Counted from the first letter of the stretch, positions 45,404-53,666 are shown. The stretch: 64,000 bases of DNA from Chitinophaga sp. SYP-B3965 (GCF_009647655.1 NZ_WJFD01000001.1:1178001-1242000), one strand, 5' to 3'. Notes: generated from the letters alone by a model not told the origin. Translations and numbers: made by a program.

Positions 45404-45508
45404 AATGTGATTTAGATTTTCAGTGATAAAAGCGAATTGACCTGGGTTACATTCACAATCGGTTCGGACGAAAGTTAATTTGCATGTTCCTTAATAGAAA
45501 TATCATTC

Positions 45509-45538
45509 ATCCCGTAACAAATAAATGTTATACGGGAT
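45509..45538 (-). promoter_or_regulatory. Hairpin in the long leader of susC2
   Basis: ATCCCGTA (45509-45516) pairs with TACGGGAT (45531-45538), extended by ACA/TGT with a two-base bulge. It sits about 105 bases upstream of the susC2 ATG, with no T-run on the - strand. A role in message stability or control is possible. Confidence 0.4.
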
Positions 45539-45716
45539 AAATACTTAGGCTTAGTTCATCCTGTGGTGAACGGATTTGGGGGTTATAAATTAGTTCCGCT
45601 GATTTTAAGTTGATCCTATAGATCCCGCTGTAGATCCGATCTGGATATTAACGCTGTTTAAATTCGATTTAGTAAATAAAAGATTTTGATTGCTACCGCT
45701 ATGAACACAATTTAAA

Positions 45717-45747
45717 CAAATTTAACCAGATTAAAAATGGAATGCAA
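45717..45747 (-). promoter_or_regulatory. Promoter for the SusC2-SusD2 operon
   Basis: On the - strand TTG (45747-45745), a 20-base spacer and TAAATTTG (45724-45717) match the Bacteroidota promoter pattern. It predicts a transcript start near 45712 and a leader of about 308 bases. The rest of the 397-base gap between susC2 and the CDF gene is AT-rich with no further gene. Confidence 0.6.
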
Positions 45748-45800
45748 GTGCCATTTTAAGACAATTTGAATTTTCTTTGCAATAATCTAAACGGCTTCAC

Positions 45801-46784
45801 TTGATAAGAAAAGAACTACGGATCATCCTGCTTTCTCTTGGCATCAGCCTCCTGCTGACCCTTGCCAAATTCGCAGCATACTTTCTCACACATTCCGTAG
45901 CCATCCTGTCTGATGCATTGGAATCCATCATTAATGTGGTAGCCGGCGGCTTTGCCTGTTACAGCATTTACCTCACCGGCAAACCCAAAGATGCCAATCA
46001 CCCTTACGGACATGGGAAAGTGGAGTTCTTTTCCATAGGATTTGAAGGCGCCATGATCTGTATTGCCGGTGTGCTGATCCTTTTTAAGGCGGTGCAATAT
46101 TTTATTATCAAACCAGAACTGCTGCAAATAGACCAGGGTATCTGGGTGATCAGTGTCACTTCTGTGGTGAATTTTCTACTGGGATTATACCTCGCCCGGT
46201 CCGGGAAACAATTAAATTCTATTACCCTCTCCGGGAACGGACAACATATTTTAACGGACGCTTACAGTTCTGCCGCCCTGATCATTGCCCTCATCATCAT
46301 CCGTTTTACGGGCCAGACCTGGATAGATCCCGCTGTATCTGCAGTGATGGGATTGATGATCCTCCGCAAAGGATATCAGCTCATGCGGCAGTCCATTTCC
46401 GGGCTCATGGATGAAACGGATATGCAGGTGATCGATAAGGTGATCACGATCCTGAATGAGCATCGCCATCCTGCCTGGATAGACGTACATAATATGCGGG
46501 TGCAGCAATATGGTAATAATTATCATATTGACTGCCATGTTACCCTGCCTTATTACCTGGAATTAAGTCATGCACACGAAGAGATCAAAACATTTGAGCA
46601 GCTGGTGAACCGGGAACTGAAGGGCCATGAGGTGGAGTTCTTCATTCATATAGATCCCTGCATACCTGCCCTCTGCCAGTATTGCCAGCTTTCCCAATGT
46701 GCAGTACGGAGCCATCCTTTCCGGCAGAAGATCACCTGGACCCGGGAAAACGTATTGCCTAATCGTAAACATGCAGTAGATTAG
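45801..46784 (+). CDS. Cation diffusion facilitator (CDF) metal transporter
   Basis: A 327-residue inner-membrane protein. The start is a TTG at 45801; an in-frame stop lies just upstream and no ATG is near. Six helices are visible. The metal sites are HSVAILSDALESIINVV (Asp38 region) in helix 2 and HILTDAYSSAA (HxxxD) in helix 5; HPYGHGKVEFFS is the conserved loop. The cytoplasmic C-terminal domain (about 205-290) ends in an unusual Cys-rich tail DPCIPALCQYCQLSQC. CDF proteins exchange Zn2+, Fe2+ or related ions for protons. It stands seven bases before a response-regulator gene and probably belongs to one metal-response unit. Confidence 0.92.
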   Translation: MIRKELRIILLSLGISLLLTLAKFAAYFLTHSVAILSDALESIINVVAGGFACYSIYLTGKPKDANHPYGHGKVEFFSIGFEGAMICIAGVLILFKAVQYFIIKPELLQIDQGIWVISVTSVVNFLLGLYLARSGKQLNSITLSGNGQHILTDAYSSAALIIALIIIRFTGQTWIDPAVSAVMGLMILRKGYQLMRQSISGLMDETDMQVIDKVITILNEHRHPAWIDVHNMRVQQYGNNYHIDCHVTLPYYLELSHAHEEIKTFEQLVNRELKGHEVEFFIHIDPCIPALCQYCQLSQCAVRSHPFRQKITWTRENVLPNRKHAVD

Positions 46785-46791
46785 CATTGCT

Positions 46792-47481
46792 ATGCAAAGG
46801 ATATTGATCGTTGAAGATGAAGTTAAAGTGGCCAATGCCGTGAAAATGGGATTGGAAGAGAACGGTTTTGAGGTGGAAGTAGCCTACGACGGCCGCATGG
46901 GCAAAAGCCTTGCTGCCAGTCATGATTACGACCTGGTGATCCTGGACCTCAACCTGCCGCACCACAATGGTTATGAGATCTGCGAAGTGATCCGTCACCG
47001 CAACAACAAGGTGCCGGTGATCATGCTCACGGCCTTAGGGGGCATGGACGATAAAATGCAGGCCTTTGAACTGGGTGCGGACGATTATCTCGTAAAACCA
47101 TTCGATTTCCGGGAACTCCTGGCCCGGATCCGCGTATTCCTCAAACGCGCCGGTGCGGAAGTAGCGCCCGTTAACCGTTATAAACTGGTGGTGGCAGACC
47201 TGGAAATAGACCGGGAACGTAAAGAGGTATCCCGCAGCGGGAAAAAGATCTCCCTCACCGCAAAAGAGTTCCAGTTGCTGGAATTGCTGGCATTACACAA
47301 AGGGAAGGTGATCTCCAAAGTAACGATCGCAGAAAAGGTATGGAATATCGATTTTGATACCGGCACCAATGTGATTGAAGTATACATGAACTTCCTGCGT
47401 AAAAAGATCGATAAAGACCATGAGCAGAAATTACTACATACCAAAACAGGTATGGGGTATTATTTATCAGAAGAGGACTGA
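46792..47481 (+). CDS. OmpR-family response regulator (CusR-like)
   Basis: A 229-residue protein: receiver domain 1-115 with Glu8/Asp9 pocket, phosphoacceptor Asp52 (VILDLNLP), Thr in VIMLTA and Lys in DYLVKPF; then a winged-helix Trans_reg_C domain (about 135-226; LVVADLEIDRERKEVSRSG, SLTAKEFQLLELLALHKGKV, FDTGTNVIEVYMNFLRKKID). The pattern fits CusR/CopR regulators that switch on metal-efflux genes. It lies seven bases after the CDF gene and four before the histidine kinase gene. Confidence 0.93.
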   Translation: MQRILIVEDEVKVANAVKMGLEENGFEVEVAYDGRMGKSLAASHDYDLVILDLNLPHHNGYEICEVIRHRNNKVPVIMLTALGGMDDKMQAFELGADDYLVKPFDFRELLARIRVFLKRAGAEVAPVNRYKLVVADLEIDRERKEVSRSGKKISLTAKEFQLLELLALHKGKVISKVTIAEKVWNIDFDTGTNVIEVYMNFLRKKIDKDHEQKLLHTKTGMGYYLSEED

Positions 47482-47484
47482 TGT

Positions 47485-48855
47485 ATGAAGATCAAATATA
47501 AGATTGCCCTCTATTATACATTATCTGCGGCTTTCCTGCTGATAGCCTTTGCCACACTGGCTTATTATTTCTCTGCACAATCCCGCCGTGCTGAGTACCT
47601 GGACAGGCTGGAATATCGTGCACGCTCCATCGGCAGTGTGATCATTGAAAACGACCAGGTACAGATAGGCCTGCTGCGCAAACTGGATAAAACTACCTTC
47701 CAGGACCTTTACCGCGAAACGATACTGGTATACAATGAGCGATATGATCTCCTCTATGCGAATGTGAAGGATACGGCGGTACGTACCCAGAAATTCCTGC
47801 TGGATTATATTAAAGAACACGGGCAGTATATCCATACAGATGAGGAGGGTGAAACGGTAGGCGTTTATTATACAGAGGATAATGTATCTGTACTGGTGCT
47901 TGTTTCTTCTTTTGATAAATATGGCTTTCAAAACCTGCTGAACCTCCGGCAGATTATCGGCATAGAGCTACTGGTGGCAGTTGTATTACTCGTTGGTATC
48001 GGGTATTTCTTCGCACGTAAAATGATGCAGCCCATTGACCGGCTGGTAGAACAGGCAAACAGTATCAATGCGAATAACCTGCAGGATAAAAGAGTGGCCA
48101 TTAAAGGGAAAGATGAGATCGCACAACTCGGCGCCAACTTTAATACGATGCTGCAACGGCTCAGTCATTCCTTTGATCTGCAGAAGAGCTTTGTAAGTAA
48201 TGCTTCTCATGAATTGCGTACTCCGCTGGCCGCTATTATCAGCCAGTTGCAGGTAACGCTGGCCAAAGGCAGGAGCGGGGAGGAGTACGAAGCTGTATTA
48301 CACTCTGTGCTCGAAGATGCGGAAGGGCTCTCTGAATTGACCAATGGGTTGCTGCAACTGGCGCAATCGGAACTGAACCGCAAGGAATTTGTATTCACAC
48401 CTGTGCGGATAGATGAACTTTTAATTGACACAGCAGACCTGGTGCGCCTGAAAAGGAAAGAGAACAGCAAAGTAGAGCTGCAGTTCATGAAAGAACCGGA
48501 TCAGGATACGCTGGTTACCTGTAGTGGCAATGAAAGCCTTTTGAAAGTACTCTTCATCAACCTCTTTGATAATGCCTGTAAGTTCTCCGAAGATCATACG
48601 GCCCGCGTGACCATTGATTTTAACAGCCGGTATATCCTGATCAGTGTGAAAGACAATGGCATCGGCATCGCTGCTGATGAGCAGGATAAAATATTTGAAC
48701 CTTTCTTCCGCGGGCGCAATGCACAAGCCACACGCGGGCATGGCTTAGGCCTGTCTATCTGCAAGAAGATCGTGCAATTGCATGAAGGCCAACTCACTGT
48801 AATGTCTGATCCCACCCATGGCACCGTATTCACTGTGCAGTTCCCCCATTTATAA
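47485..48855 (+). CDS. Sensor histidine kinase (CusS-like)
   Basis: A 456-residue inner-membrane kinase with two helices (about 8-30 and 155-177) flanking a periplasmic sensor domain of about 120 residues, a HAMP domain (about 178-230, RKMMQPIDRLVEQANSINAN), HisKA with His242 (NASHELRTPLAAI), and HATPase (LFINLFDNACKFSED, DNGIGIAADEQDKIFEPFFRG, GHGLGLSICKKIV). Partner of the preceding response regulator; the periplasmic domain probably senses metal or envelope stress. Confidence 0.93.
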   Translation: MKIKYKIALYYTLSAAFLLIAFATLAYYFSAQSRRAEYLDRLEYRARSIGSVIIENDQVQIGLLRKLDKTTFQDLYRETILVYNERYDLLYANVKDTAVRTQKFLLDYIKEHGQYIHTDEEGETVGVYYTEDNVSVLVLVSSFDKYGFQNLLNLRQIIGIELLVAVVLLVGIGYFFARKMMQPIDRLVEQANSINANNLQDKRVAIKGKDEIAQLGANFNTMLQRLSHSFDLQKSFVSNASHELRTPLAAIISQLQVTLAKGRSGEEYEAVLHSVLEDAEGLSELTNGLLQLAQSELNRKEFVFTPVRIDELLIDTADLVRLKRKENSKVELQFMKEPDQDTLVTCSGNESLLKVLFINLFDNACKFSEDHTARVTIDFNSRYILISVKDNGIGIAADEQDKIFEPFFRGRNAQATRGHGLGLSICKKIVQLHEGQLTVMSDPTHGTVFTVQFPHL

Positions 48856-49186
48856 GATTTTAATTTCTTTTTAATCTCCCTTAAAGGCCCCTTTAATTCC
48901 ACTTACGGAGCTTTGTATCATTGAAATAATTCAGGCAGCGGCGGATCAGTGGATGGAAGTATAGACCAACTGATACCCGCGATAGGCAAGTGAAGTAAAT
49001 GGGTGCAATTGGCACTGGGGAATGTGACCACTTCTGCTGCTGCCTTTACTGAATCAGCCGGTGATGCCGGTAATTTTCGTGGATGTTTTATTACAGTATA
49101 ACCTGGGGCGTTATACACAGCAAATCATTAACGGATACCGCACCGGCTAACCGGCCTGATTTGATACAACGTAATAACCGGAGGAT
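48856..49186. other. Spacer of 331 bases, possible gene remnant
   Basis: Short open stretches in changing frames end in a phrase LLQYNLGRYTQQIINGYRTG before a stop at 49148-49150, but stops and frame changes prevent any complete gene. In related two-component loci this is where TolC- or CusA-type efflux genes would be expected. It may be what remains after a deletion; it could equally be noncoding. A small inverted repeat TTAAAGG/CCTTTAA occurs near 48880-48895. Confidence 0.4.
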
Positions 49187-49840
49187 ATGAAATTATACGC
49201 GCTTCTTCTCATCACCCTTACAGCAACATACACCAGCTGCAGGCAAAACAATGGAGAAGGCGGGGAAGTTGCTACGTTTGTACTGAGTGATACGATGCTT
49301 GCCAGCATTAGTATTGATACCACGGTGATTAAACCTGTGGAAAGTGAACTGCGGCTCTCCGGAAAAGTAACACCTGATGAACTGGGTGATGGATGGATCA
49401 CGGCGAATGTATTTGAAAAAGATATTTCCCATGTACAGGAAGGCACACCTGTGGAAATAAACATTACCAGTTATCCTGATATGGTTTTTCAAGGGGAGAT
49501 AGAGAAAGTATACAACGTACCCGATCCTGCAACTAAAACTGTGCAGGTGAGCATCAGCCTGGATAATGAAGGTGTACTGCTGAAGCCGGATATGTTTGCT
49601 ACGGTGTTACTGCGATACCCGGAAAGCGGTGAAATGATGGCGATTCCTACTTCCGCGGTGATCTTTGATAAAGGAAAAAGCTTTGTGATGGTGTTCAGGG
49701 ATAAGTATAACATAGATACCCGGGAAGTAAAAGTAAACAAGTCTCTGAAAGAAGTGACCTATATCAGTAAAGGATTACTACCGGGCGAAAAAGTTATCTC
49801 AAAGAATCAATTACAGATCTACGACGCATTAAACGATTAA
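49187..49840 (+). CDS. Truncated CusB-like efflux adaptor (membrane fusion protein) lacking lipoyl and hairpin domains
   Basis: A 217-residue lipoprotein (TYTSC lipobox, Cys18). The N-terminus (MLASISIDTTVIKPVESELRL, SGKVTPDELG) and the C-terminal half (WITANVFEKDISHVQEGTPV, KVYNVPDPATKTVQVSISLD, DMFATVLL, VIFDKGKSFVMVFRDKYNI, GLLPGEKVISKNQLQIYDA) match periplasmic adaptors of heavy-metal RND pumps. The middle, normally about 150 residues with the lipoyl domain and alpha-helical hairpin that meets TolC, is missing; the two parts join in frame at ELG-DGW. Adaptors of this family are typically 370 residues or more. The protein therefore probably cannot bridge a pump to an outer-membrane channel. 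No pump or channel gene is adjacent. Confidence 0.8.
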   Translation: MKLYALLLITLTATYTSCRQNNGEGGEVATFVLSDTMLASISIDTTVIKPVESELRLSGKVTPDELGDGWITANVFEKDISHVQEGTPVEINITSYPDMVFQGEIEKVYNVPDPATKTVQVSISLDNEGVLLKPDMFATVLLRYPESGEMMAIPTSAVIFDKGKSFVMVFRDKYNIDTREVKVNKSLKEVTYISKGLLPGEKVISKNQLQIYDALND

Positions 49841-49881
49841 TTACTAATAAATATTTTTCTTAACAATTAAATCAAGTTAAA

Positions 49882-50076
49882 ATGAAAAAGATCATGTTTC
49901 TGATGGCCGCCGCAATGATCACCTTTGGTGGCATCTCTGCTGCAAATGCACAAGCAAAACCAGCAGCTGCAAAAACAGAACAGGCTAAGAAAGAAGTAAA
50001 GAAAGAAAAGAAAGCTGCACATCACGCCAAAAAGCACACTGCTAAGAAAGCTGATGCCGCCGCTACACAAAAGTAG
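49882..50076 (+). CDS. Small exported Lys/Ala-rich protein
   Basis: A 64-residue product with a clear signal peptide (residues 1-24, FGGISAANAQ) and a mature part made almost only of Lys, Ala, Glu and His (EQAKKEVKKEKKAAHH, AKKHTAKKADAAATQK). Such small basic secreted proteins are found in Bacteroidota, with unknown role; the His/Lys content could bind metal or nucleic acid. It is 41 bases downstream of the truncated adaptor and is followed by a good terminator. Confidence 0.75.
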   Translation: MKKIMFLMAAAMITFGGISAANAQAKPAAAKTEQAKKEVKKEKKAAHHAKKHTAKKADAAATQK

Positions 50077-50106
50077 TCACAGGTTTTAGTTCGCATAAAT
50101 AGCGCT

Positions 50107-50147
50107 CCGCCCTGCTCAGATAGATATATCGCAGGGCGGTTTTTTTT
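50107..50147 (+). terminator. Terminator after the small Lys/Ala-rich gene
   Basis: CCGCCCTGC (50107-50115) pairs with GCAGGGCGG (50131-50139), followed by eight T residues. It overlaps the end of the convergent serine-hydrolase gene by two bases. Confidence 0.88.
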
Positions 50148-51357
50148 ATTCTTCCCCTGCTTCTTCACCATCTCCATGGCCCAGGATATTACGCAGTGGT
50201 TTCACTGCCTGGTAAATGCCACGATTATAGCGGTTGCCAAGGATCACGAGCGTGGTAGAATCTTTTATAAAACGATAGAATACGGTATTGTTGCCATGCC
50301 ACCAGCCGTTGTGGTAAACGATCTTGTTCGTACTGTCAGGATAAGTGAACAGGCGCCATCCAAGGCCATAGTTGCGGATGCCGGGCTTTTCATTGCTGTA
50401 AGGCGAAAATGCTTCCTTCAATGTTTCCGGTTTGAAAAGTTTGCCGGAATAAATGGCCTGATCCCATTTGAGCATATCCCGCACGCTGCTGTAAATACCT
50501 TTATCGCCTACTACACCATCGAAGCTGTTATCCGGCTCCAGGCGCCAGCTGAACAGGTGGCTAACGGTCTGATGGGAGCGGGGAGCCTGTGTTGGATCCA
50601 CCACATAAGTACTGGTCATTTCCAGCGGTGTGAAAAAGGTCTGTTGCAGATAGTCTGCATATTTCTGCTGGCTTACTTTTTCAATAATAGAAGCCAGGAG
50701 CAGATAATTTGTATTGCAGTAATTGAAATGTCTGTCCGGCGGATATTGGGTAGGAGGTTTGTGTATGGTCATCAGGTTGATCACTTCATCATTGCTGAGG
50801 AAGTGAGATTTGTCCTTCACCAGGCTATCGCAGAAATACAGGTAATTCGGTAAACCGCTGCGGTGGTTCAGGAGCATCCTGATGTTGATGCCCAGGTAGG
50901 GGAAATCCGGAAAGTATTTTTGTAAAGGATCATCCAGGCTGAGTTTTTCCTTTTCCAATAAGGAAAGAATAGCCATGCCGGTGAAGGTTTTGGAAACGGA
51001 GGCCAGTTGAAAGGATGAACTGTCCGTAACCGGTGTCTGTGTTGCGTGGTTTTCCAATCCCTGATAATGTTCATATAATATCACTCCTTTTCTTGCCACT
51101 AATATGGCGCCGCTAAAAGAGCCCGGAGAAAGCTTTAACCGCATCAGCTCGGCTACTTCCTGCCTGATCTGCCTGGTCTTATTACTCTTCAGTATCTTTT
51201 CCTCTTCTTCTTCGCTGAGACCAAGGGAATAGATGGAAGCCGGTTTTGTTGTTTTCTTCTTTTCGTTATGTCTGTTGGCGGAGCTGCTATTACATCCGAT
51301 ATATATGATGGAACTTGTGGATATGGCTAAAACGACGATTGCCTTAAAACGATTCAT
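50146..51357 (-). CDS. Serine hydrolase of the class C beta-lactamase/DD-peptidase family
   Basis: A 403-residue lipoprotein with lipobox YIGC (Cys22). The active-site motifs of this family are present: SVSK (Ser120, Lys123) in FQLASVSKTFTGM, YCN (Tyr213-Asn215) and the HNG triad in IVYHNGWWHG (third motif HxG in place of KTG). The family includes D-aminopeptidases, esterases and DD-peptidases; true resistance to beta-lactams is not implied. Surface or periplasmic location follows from the lipid anchor. It is a single gene with its own upstream gap of 242 bases before serA. Confidence 0.87.
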   Translation of the reverse strand: MNRFKAIVVLAISTSSIIYIGCNSSSANRHNEKKKTTKPASIYSLGLSEEEEEKILKSNKTRQIRQEVAELMRLKLSPGSFSGAILVARKGVILYEHYQGLENHATQTPVTDSSSFQLASVSKTFTGMAILSLLEKEKLSLDDPLQKYFPDFPYLGINIRMLLNHRSGLPNYLYFCDSLVKDKSHFLSNDEVINLMTIHKPPTQYPPDRHFNYCNTNYLLLASIIEKVSQQKYADYLQQTFFTPLEMTSTYVVDPTQAPRSHQTVSHLFSWRLEPDNSFDGVVGDKGIYSSVRDMLKWDQAIYSGKLFKPETLKEAFSPYSNEKPGIRNYGLGWRLFTYPDSTNKIVYHNGWWHGNNTVFYRFIKDSTTLVILGNRYNRGIYQAVKPLRNILGHGDGEEAGEE

Positions 51358-51500
51358 TTAATGCTGCAGATCTAATAGTTTAAAATCAATTACTTATCAA
51401 TTTTCATGCCCGATAGGTGGCATTTGGGTGGAAATTATTCAAAAAAGGGGAACAATCAGGTATAATTTTTAAGCAATCTCGAATTTGCCAGCCACTGTAT

Positions 51501-51530
51501 TTGATTATTGCTCAAACTCCGCTAGGTTTG
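51501..51530 (+). promoter_or_regulatory. Promoter for serA
   Basis: TTG (51501-51503), a 19-base spacer and TAGGTTTG (51523-51530) match the Bacteroidota promoter pattern. It predicts a leader of about 65 bases. Confidence 0.6.
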
Positions 51531-51599
51531 TGACAATTTTAGCGACAAACACCCGTGTGATTGTCATTCTTGTGTCATCGTAGAATTATAGCCAGCACC

Positions 51600-52838
51600 A
51601 TGAGCCAAAGAAAATTAACAAGTTATCCGAAAGAGAAGATCAACATCCTTTTATTGGAAAACATTAGTGATGCCGCGGTCGCGGAGTTCAAAGAGGCCGG
51701 TTACATTAACACCCGCAAATTATCAGGGGCCCTTAGTGAACAGGAACTCATCAAAGAAGTAAAAGAAGCCCATTTACTGGGTATCCGTTCAAAGACACAG
51801 ATCACTGCCAATGTACTGGCTGCAGCTAAAAAACTGCAGGGGATCGGTTGTTTTTGTATCGGAACAAACCAGGTAGACCTTAAAACCGCCACTGAGCAGG
51901 GTGTAGCCGTGTTCAATGCGCCTTATTCGAATACGCGTTCGGTAGCAGAACTGGTGATCGGTTTATCTGTTATGCTGATCCGCCGTATACCTGATAAGAA
52001 CGTAGCTGCCCATAAAGGCATCTGGATGAAAGAAGCTACCGGCAGCTTTGAGTTGCGCGGTAAAACCATGGCCATTGTGGGATATGGCAGCATCGGTACC
52101 CAGGTAAGTGTACTGGCGGAAGCAATGGGCATGAAAGTGCTGTATTATGATGTGGAGACCAAATTACCAATTGGTAATGCTGAACAGGTTCGTTCTTTAA
52201 AGGAACTGTTCTCAAAAGCAGATATCATTACATTACACGTACCTTCTAACAAGAGTACGGAGAACATGATCAATAAAGAAACACTCCAATACGCCAAGAA
52301 AGGCGCCATTTTCCTGAACTATGCCCGTGGGGAAGTAGTGGAACTGAACGACCTGAAGGAAGCCCTGGAAAGTGGTCACTTATCCGGCGCGGCAATAGAC
52401 GTGTTCCCGGTAGAACCTGAAAAGAATGGTGCTGCATTTGCCACGCCTTTACAGCTGTTGCCGAACGTGATCCTGACCCCGCATATTGGTGGTAGTACTG
52501 AAGAAGCACAGCATAACATCGGGCTGGATGTGAGCAGCAAAATGCTCAACTACCTGGAAAAGGGAGCCAGCTTTGGTTCTCATACTATCCCGGCACTGAG
52601 CGTACCGCCTGTTGATAATACCCACCGGATCCTGCATATCCATAAGAATGTGCCCGGCGTACTTTCTGATATCAACCGGGAATTGTCCAGCAGGCATATC
52701 AATATCCTGGGGCAGTACCTCAAAACTAACGATCAGATCGGGTATGTAGTACTGGATGTGGATTCCAAACTTTCACAGGAAGCTTTTGCTTTGCTGAAGG
52801 AGGTGAATCATACTATTAAAACAAGGATGCTTTACTAA
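51600..52838 (+). CDS. serA: D-3-phosphoglycerate dehydrogenase
   Basis: A 412-residue enzyme from the ATG at 51600 (E. coli SerA has 410). The upstream frame start at 51561 adds only unlikely residues. The substrate-binding domain surrounds a Rossmann domain with VGYGSIGTQ; catalytic residues are in NYARGEVVEL (Arg), the Glu in FPVEPEKN and the His in TPHIGGST. A C-terminal ACT domain (about 340-412; HKNVPGVLSDINRELSSRHI) is the usual site of serine feedback inhibition. It oxidises 3-phosphoglycerate, the first step of serine synthesis. Single gene with a strong terminator. Confidence 0.95.
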   Translation: MSQRKLTSYPKEKINILLLENISDAAVAEFKEAGYINTRKLSGALSEQELIKEVKEAHLLGIRSKTQITANVLAAAKKLQGIGCFCIGTNQVDLKTATEQGVAVFNAPYSNTRSVAELVIGLSVMLIRRIPDKNVAAHKGIWMKEATGSFELRGKTMAIVGYGSIGTQVSVLAEAMGMKVLYYDVETKLPIGNAEQVRSLKELFSKADIITLHVPSNKSTENMINKETLQYAKKGAIFLNYARGEVVELNDLKEALESGHLSGAAIDVFPVEPEKNGAAFATPLQLLPNVILTPHIGGSTEEAQHNIGLDVSSKMLNYLEKGASFGSHTIPALSVPPVDNTHRILHIHKNVPGVLSDINRELSSRHINILGQYLKTNDQIGYVVLDVDSKLSQEAFALLKEVNHTIKTRMLY

Positions 52839-52861
52839 GTTTTTCAATAAGCTTTTTTGCG

Positions 52862-52897
52862 AAATCCCGGTAACTTGCTTACCGGGATTTTTTTTTG
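52862..52897 (+). terminator. Terminator after serA
   Basis: AAATCCCGGTAA (52862-52873) pairs with TTACCGGGATTT (52879-52890) with a five-base loop, followed by a T-run. Confidence 0.92.
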
Positions 52898-52910
52898 ATC
52901 TTTGCTCATT

Positions 52911-53270
52911 ATGAAAAATCTCCTCAAATTAGAAGAAGCCGCGATGTTCATGCTGGCGTTGTTACTGTACGAGCAGCAATATCCTATGTCCTGGTGGTGG
53001 TTCTGGGGGTGTCTTTTACTTCCGGATATTAGTATGCTGGGGTATCTGGCCAATGCCAAAACCGGAGCCTATGTTTATAATTTCTTCCATCATAAAGGCG
53101 TAGCCATTATCCTCTATATTATCGGAACTTACTTTTTGATAGAACCGCTGGTGTTTGTGGGGCTTGTGCTGTTTGCACATTCTTCCATGGATCGCGTGTT
53201 TGGTTATGGATTGAAATTAGTGACGGGGTTCCAGGATACACATTTGGGGAAAATAGGGAAGAAGAGTTAA
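52911..53270 (+). CDS. DUF4260 membrane protein
   Basis: A 119-residue integral membrane protein from the ATG at 52911. About four hydrophobic helices are visible (AAMFMLALLLY, YPMSWWWFWGCLLLPDIS, GVAIILYIIGTYFLI, LVFVGLVLFAHSSMDRVFGY). The pattern LLPDISMLGYL, YNFFHHK and AHSSMDRVFGYGLK with FQDTHLGKIGK at the end is the DUF4260 signature. Function unknown; the conserved Asp and His residues near the membrane face suggest an active or metal site. Confidence 0.85.
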   Translation: MKNLLKLEEAAMFMLALLLYEQQYPMSWWWFWGCLLLPDISMLGYLANAKTGAYVYNFFHHKGVAIILYIIGTYFLIEPLVFVGLVLFAHSSMDRVFGYGLKLVTGFQDTHLGKIGKKS

Positions 53271-53287
53271 TATTGAAGGGGAAGTAG

Positions 53288-53295
53288 TATATTTG
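53288..53295 (+). promoter_or_regulatory. Promoter -7 box (TATATTTG) before the candidate small RNA
   Basis: It matches TAnnTTTG and lies 18 bases after the DUF4260 stop. A TTG is present but only 12 bases upstream, so the -33 match is poor. Confidence 0.4.
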
Positions 53296-53299
53296 TGAG

Positions 53300-53460
53300 A
53301 GAATAGAAAAGCTTCATTCATAAAAAAGCCCGGGTACGGCTAATACCCAGGCAAAGAGTTCTAAAGGAACAAATCCCACAGAACTTTGATTTTTTCAGCT
53401 AAACTCACCAGTTTGGTAAGGCCGTTCAGGAAACCTAAAAACCTGAACGGTTTTTTCTTT
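53300..53460 (+). ncRNA. Candidate small RNA of about 160 bases
   Basis: A TATATTTG box (53288-53295) predicts a start near 53300, and a strong terminator ends the unit at about 53460. Between them are a hairpin GCC-C-GGGTA (53328-53336) / TACCC-A-GGC (53344-53352), and a second one CAAA..GTTCT (53352-53362) / AGAAC-TTTG (53380-53388) followed by ATTTTTTC. No open frame fits. It could be a small RNA such as a 6S-like RNA or an unnamed family, but no known family was recognised. Confidence 0.4.
53422..53460 (+). terminator. Terminator of the candidate small RNA
   Basis: CCGTTCAGG (53422-53430) pairs with CCTGAACGG (53442-53450), followed by TTTTTTCTTTTTT. Confidence 0.85.
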
Positions 53461-53639
53461 TTTGGCTTCATTCACAATTAACGGGCGTTTTAATTTCCCG
53501 CATTTCTTTCTAATTAAACGTTTGTCTGGGCTTCATTCGCAATTGTTGTGAATGAAAATCGAAAGCAAATCACAACTGTGAATATAGGACAGGCAGCTGC
53601 TTCCAGTCCTCCGGCTTAGCCGACCGTAATAGCATTCCG

Positions 53640-53666
53640 CAAGGAAGTCCTTTCCTTGTTTTTTTA
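53640..53666 (+). terminator. Second + strand terminator in the gene-free stretch
   Basis: CAAGGAA (53640-53646) pairs with TTCCTTG (53652-53658), followed by seven T residues. It suggests another short transcript ending here, with a CGGC/GCCG hairpin just before it (about 53612-53622), but no promoter box was found. Confidence 0.65.
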
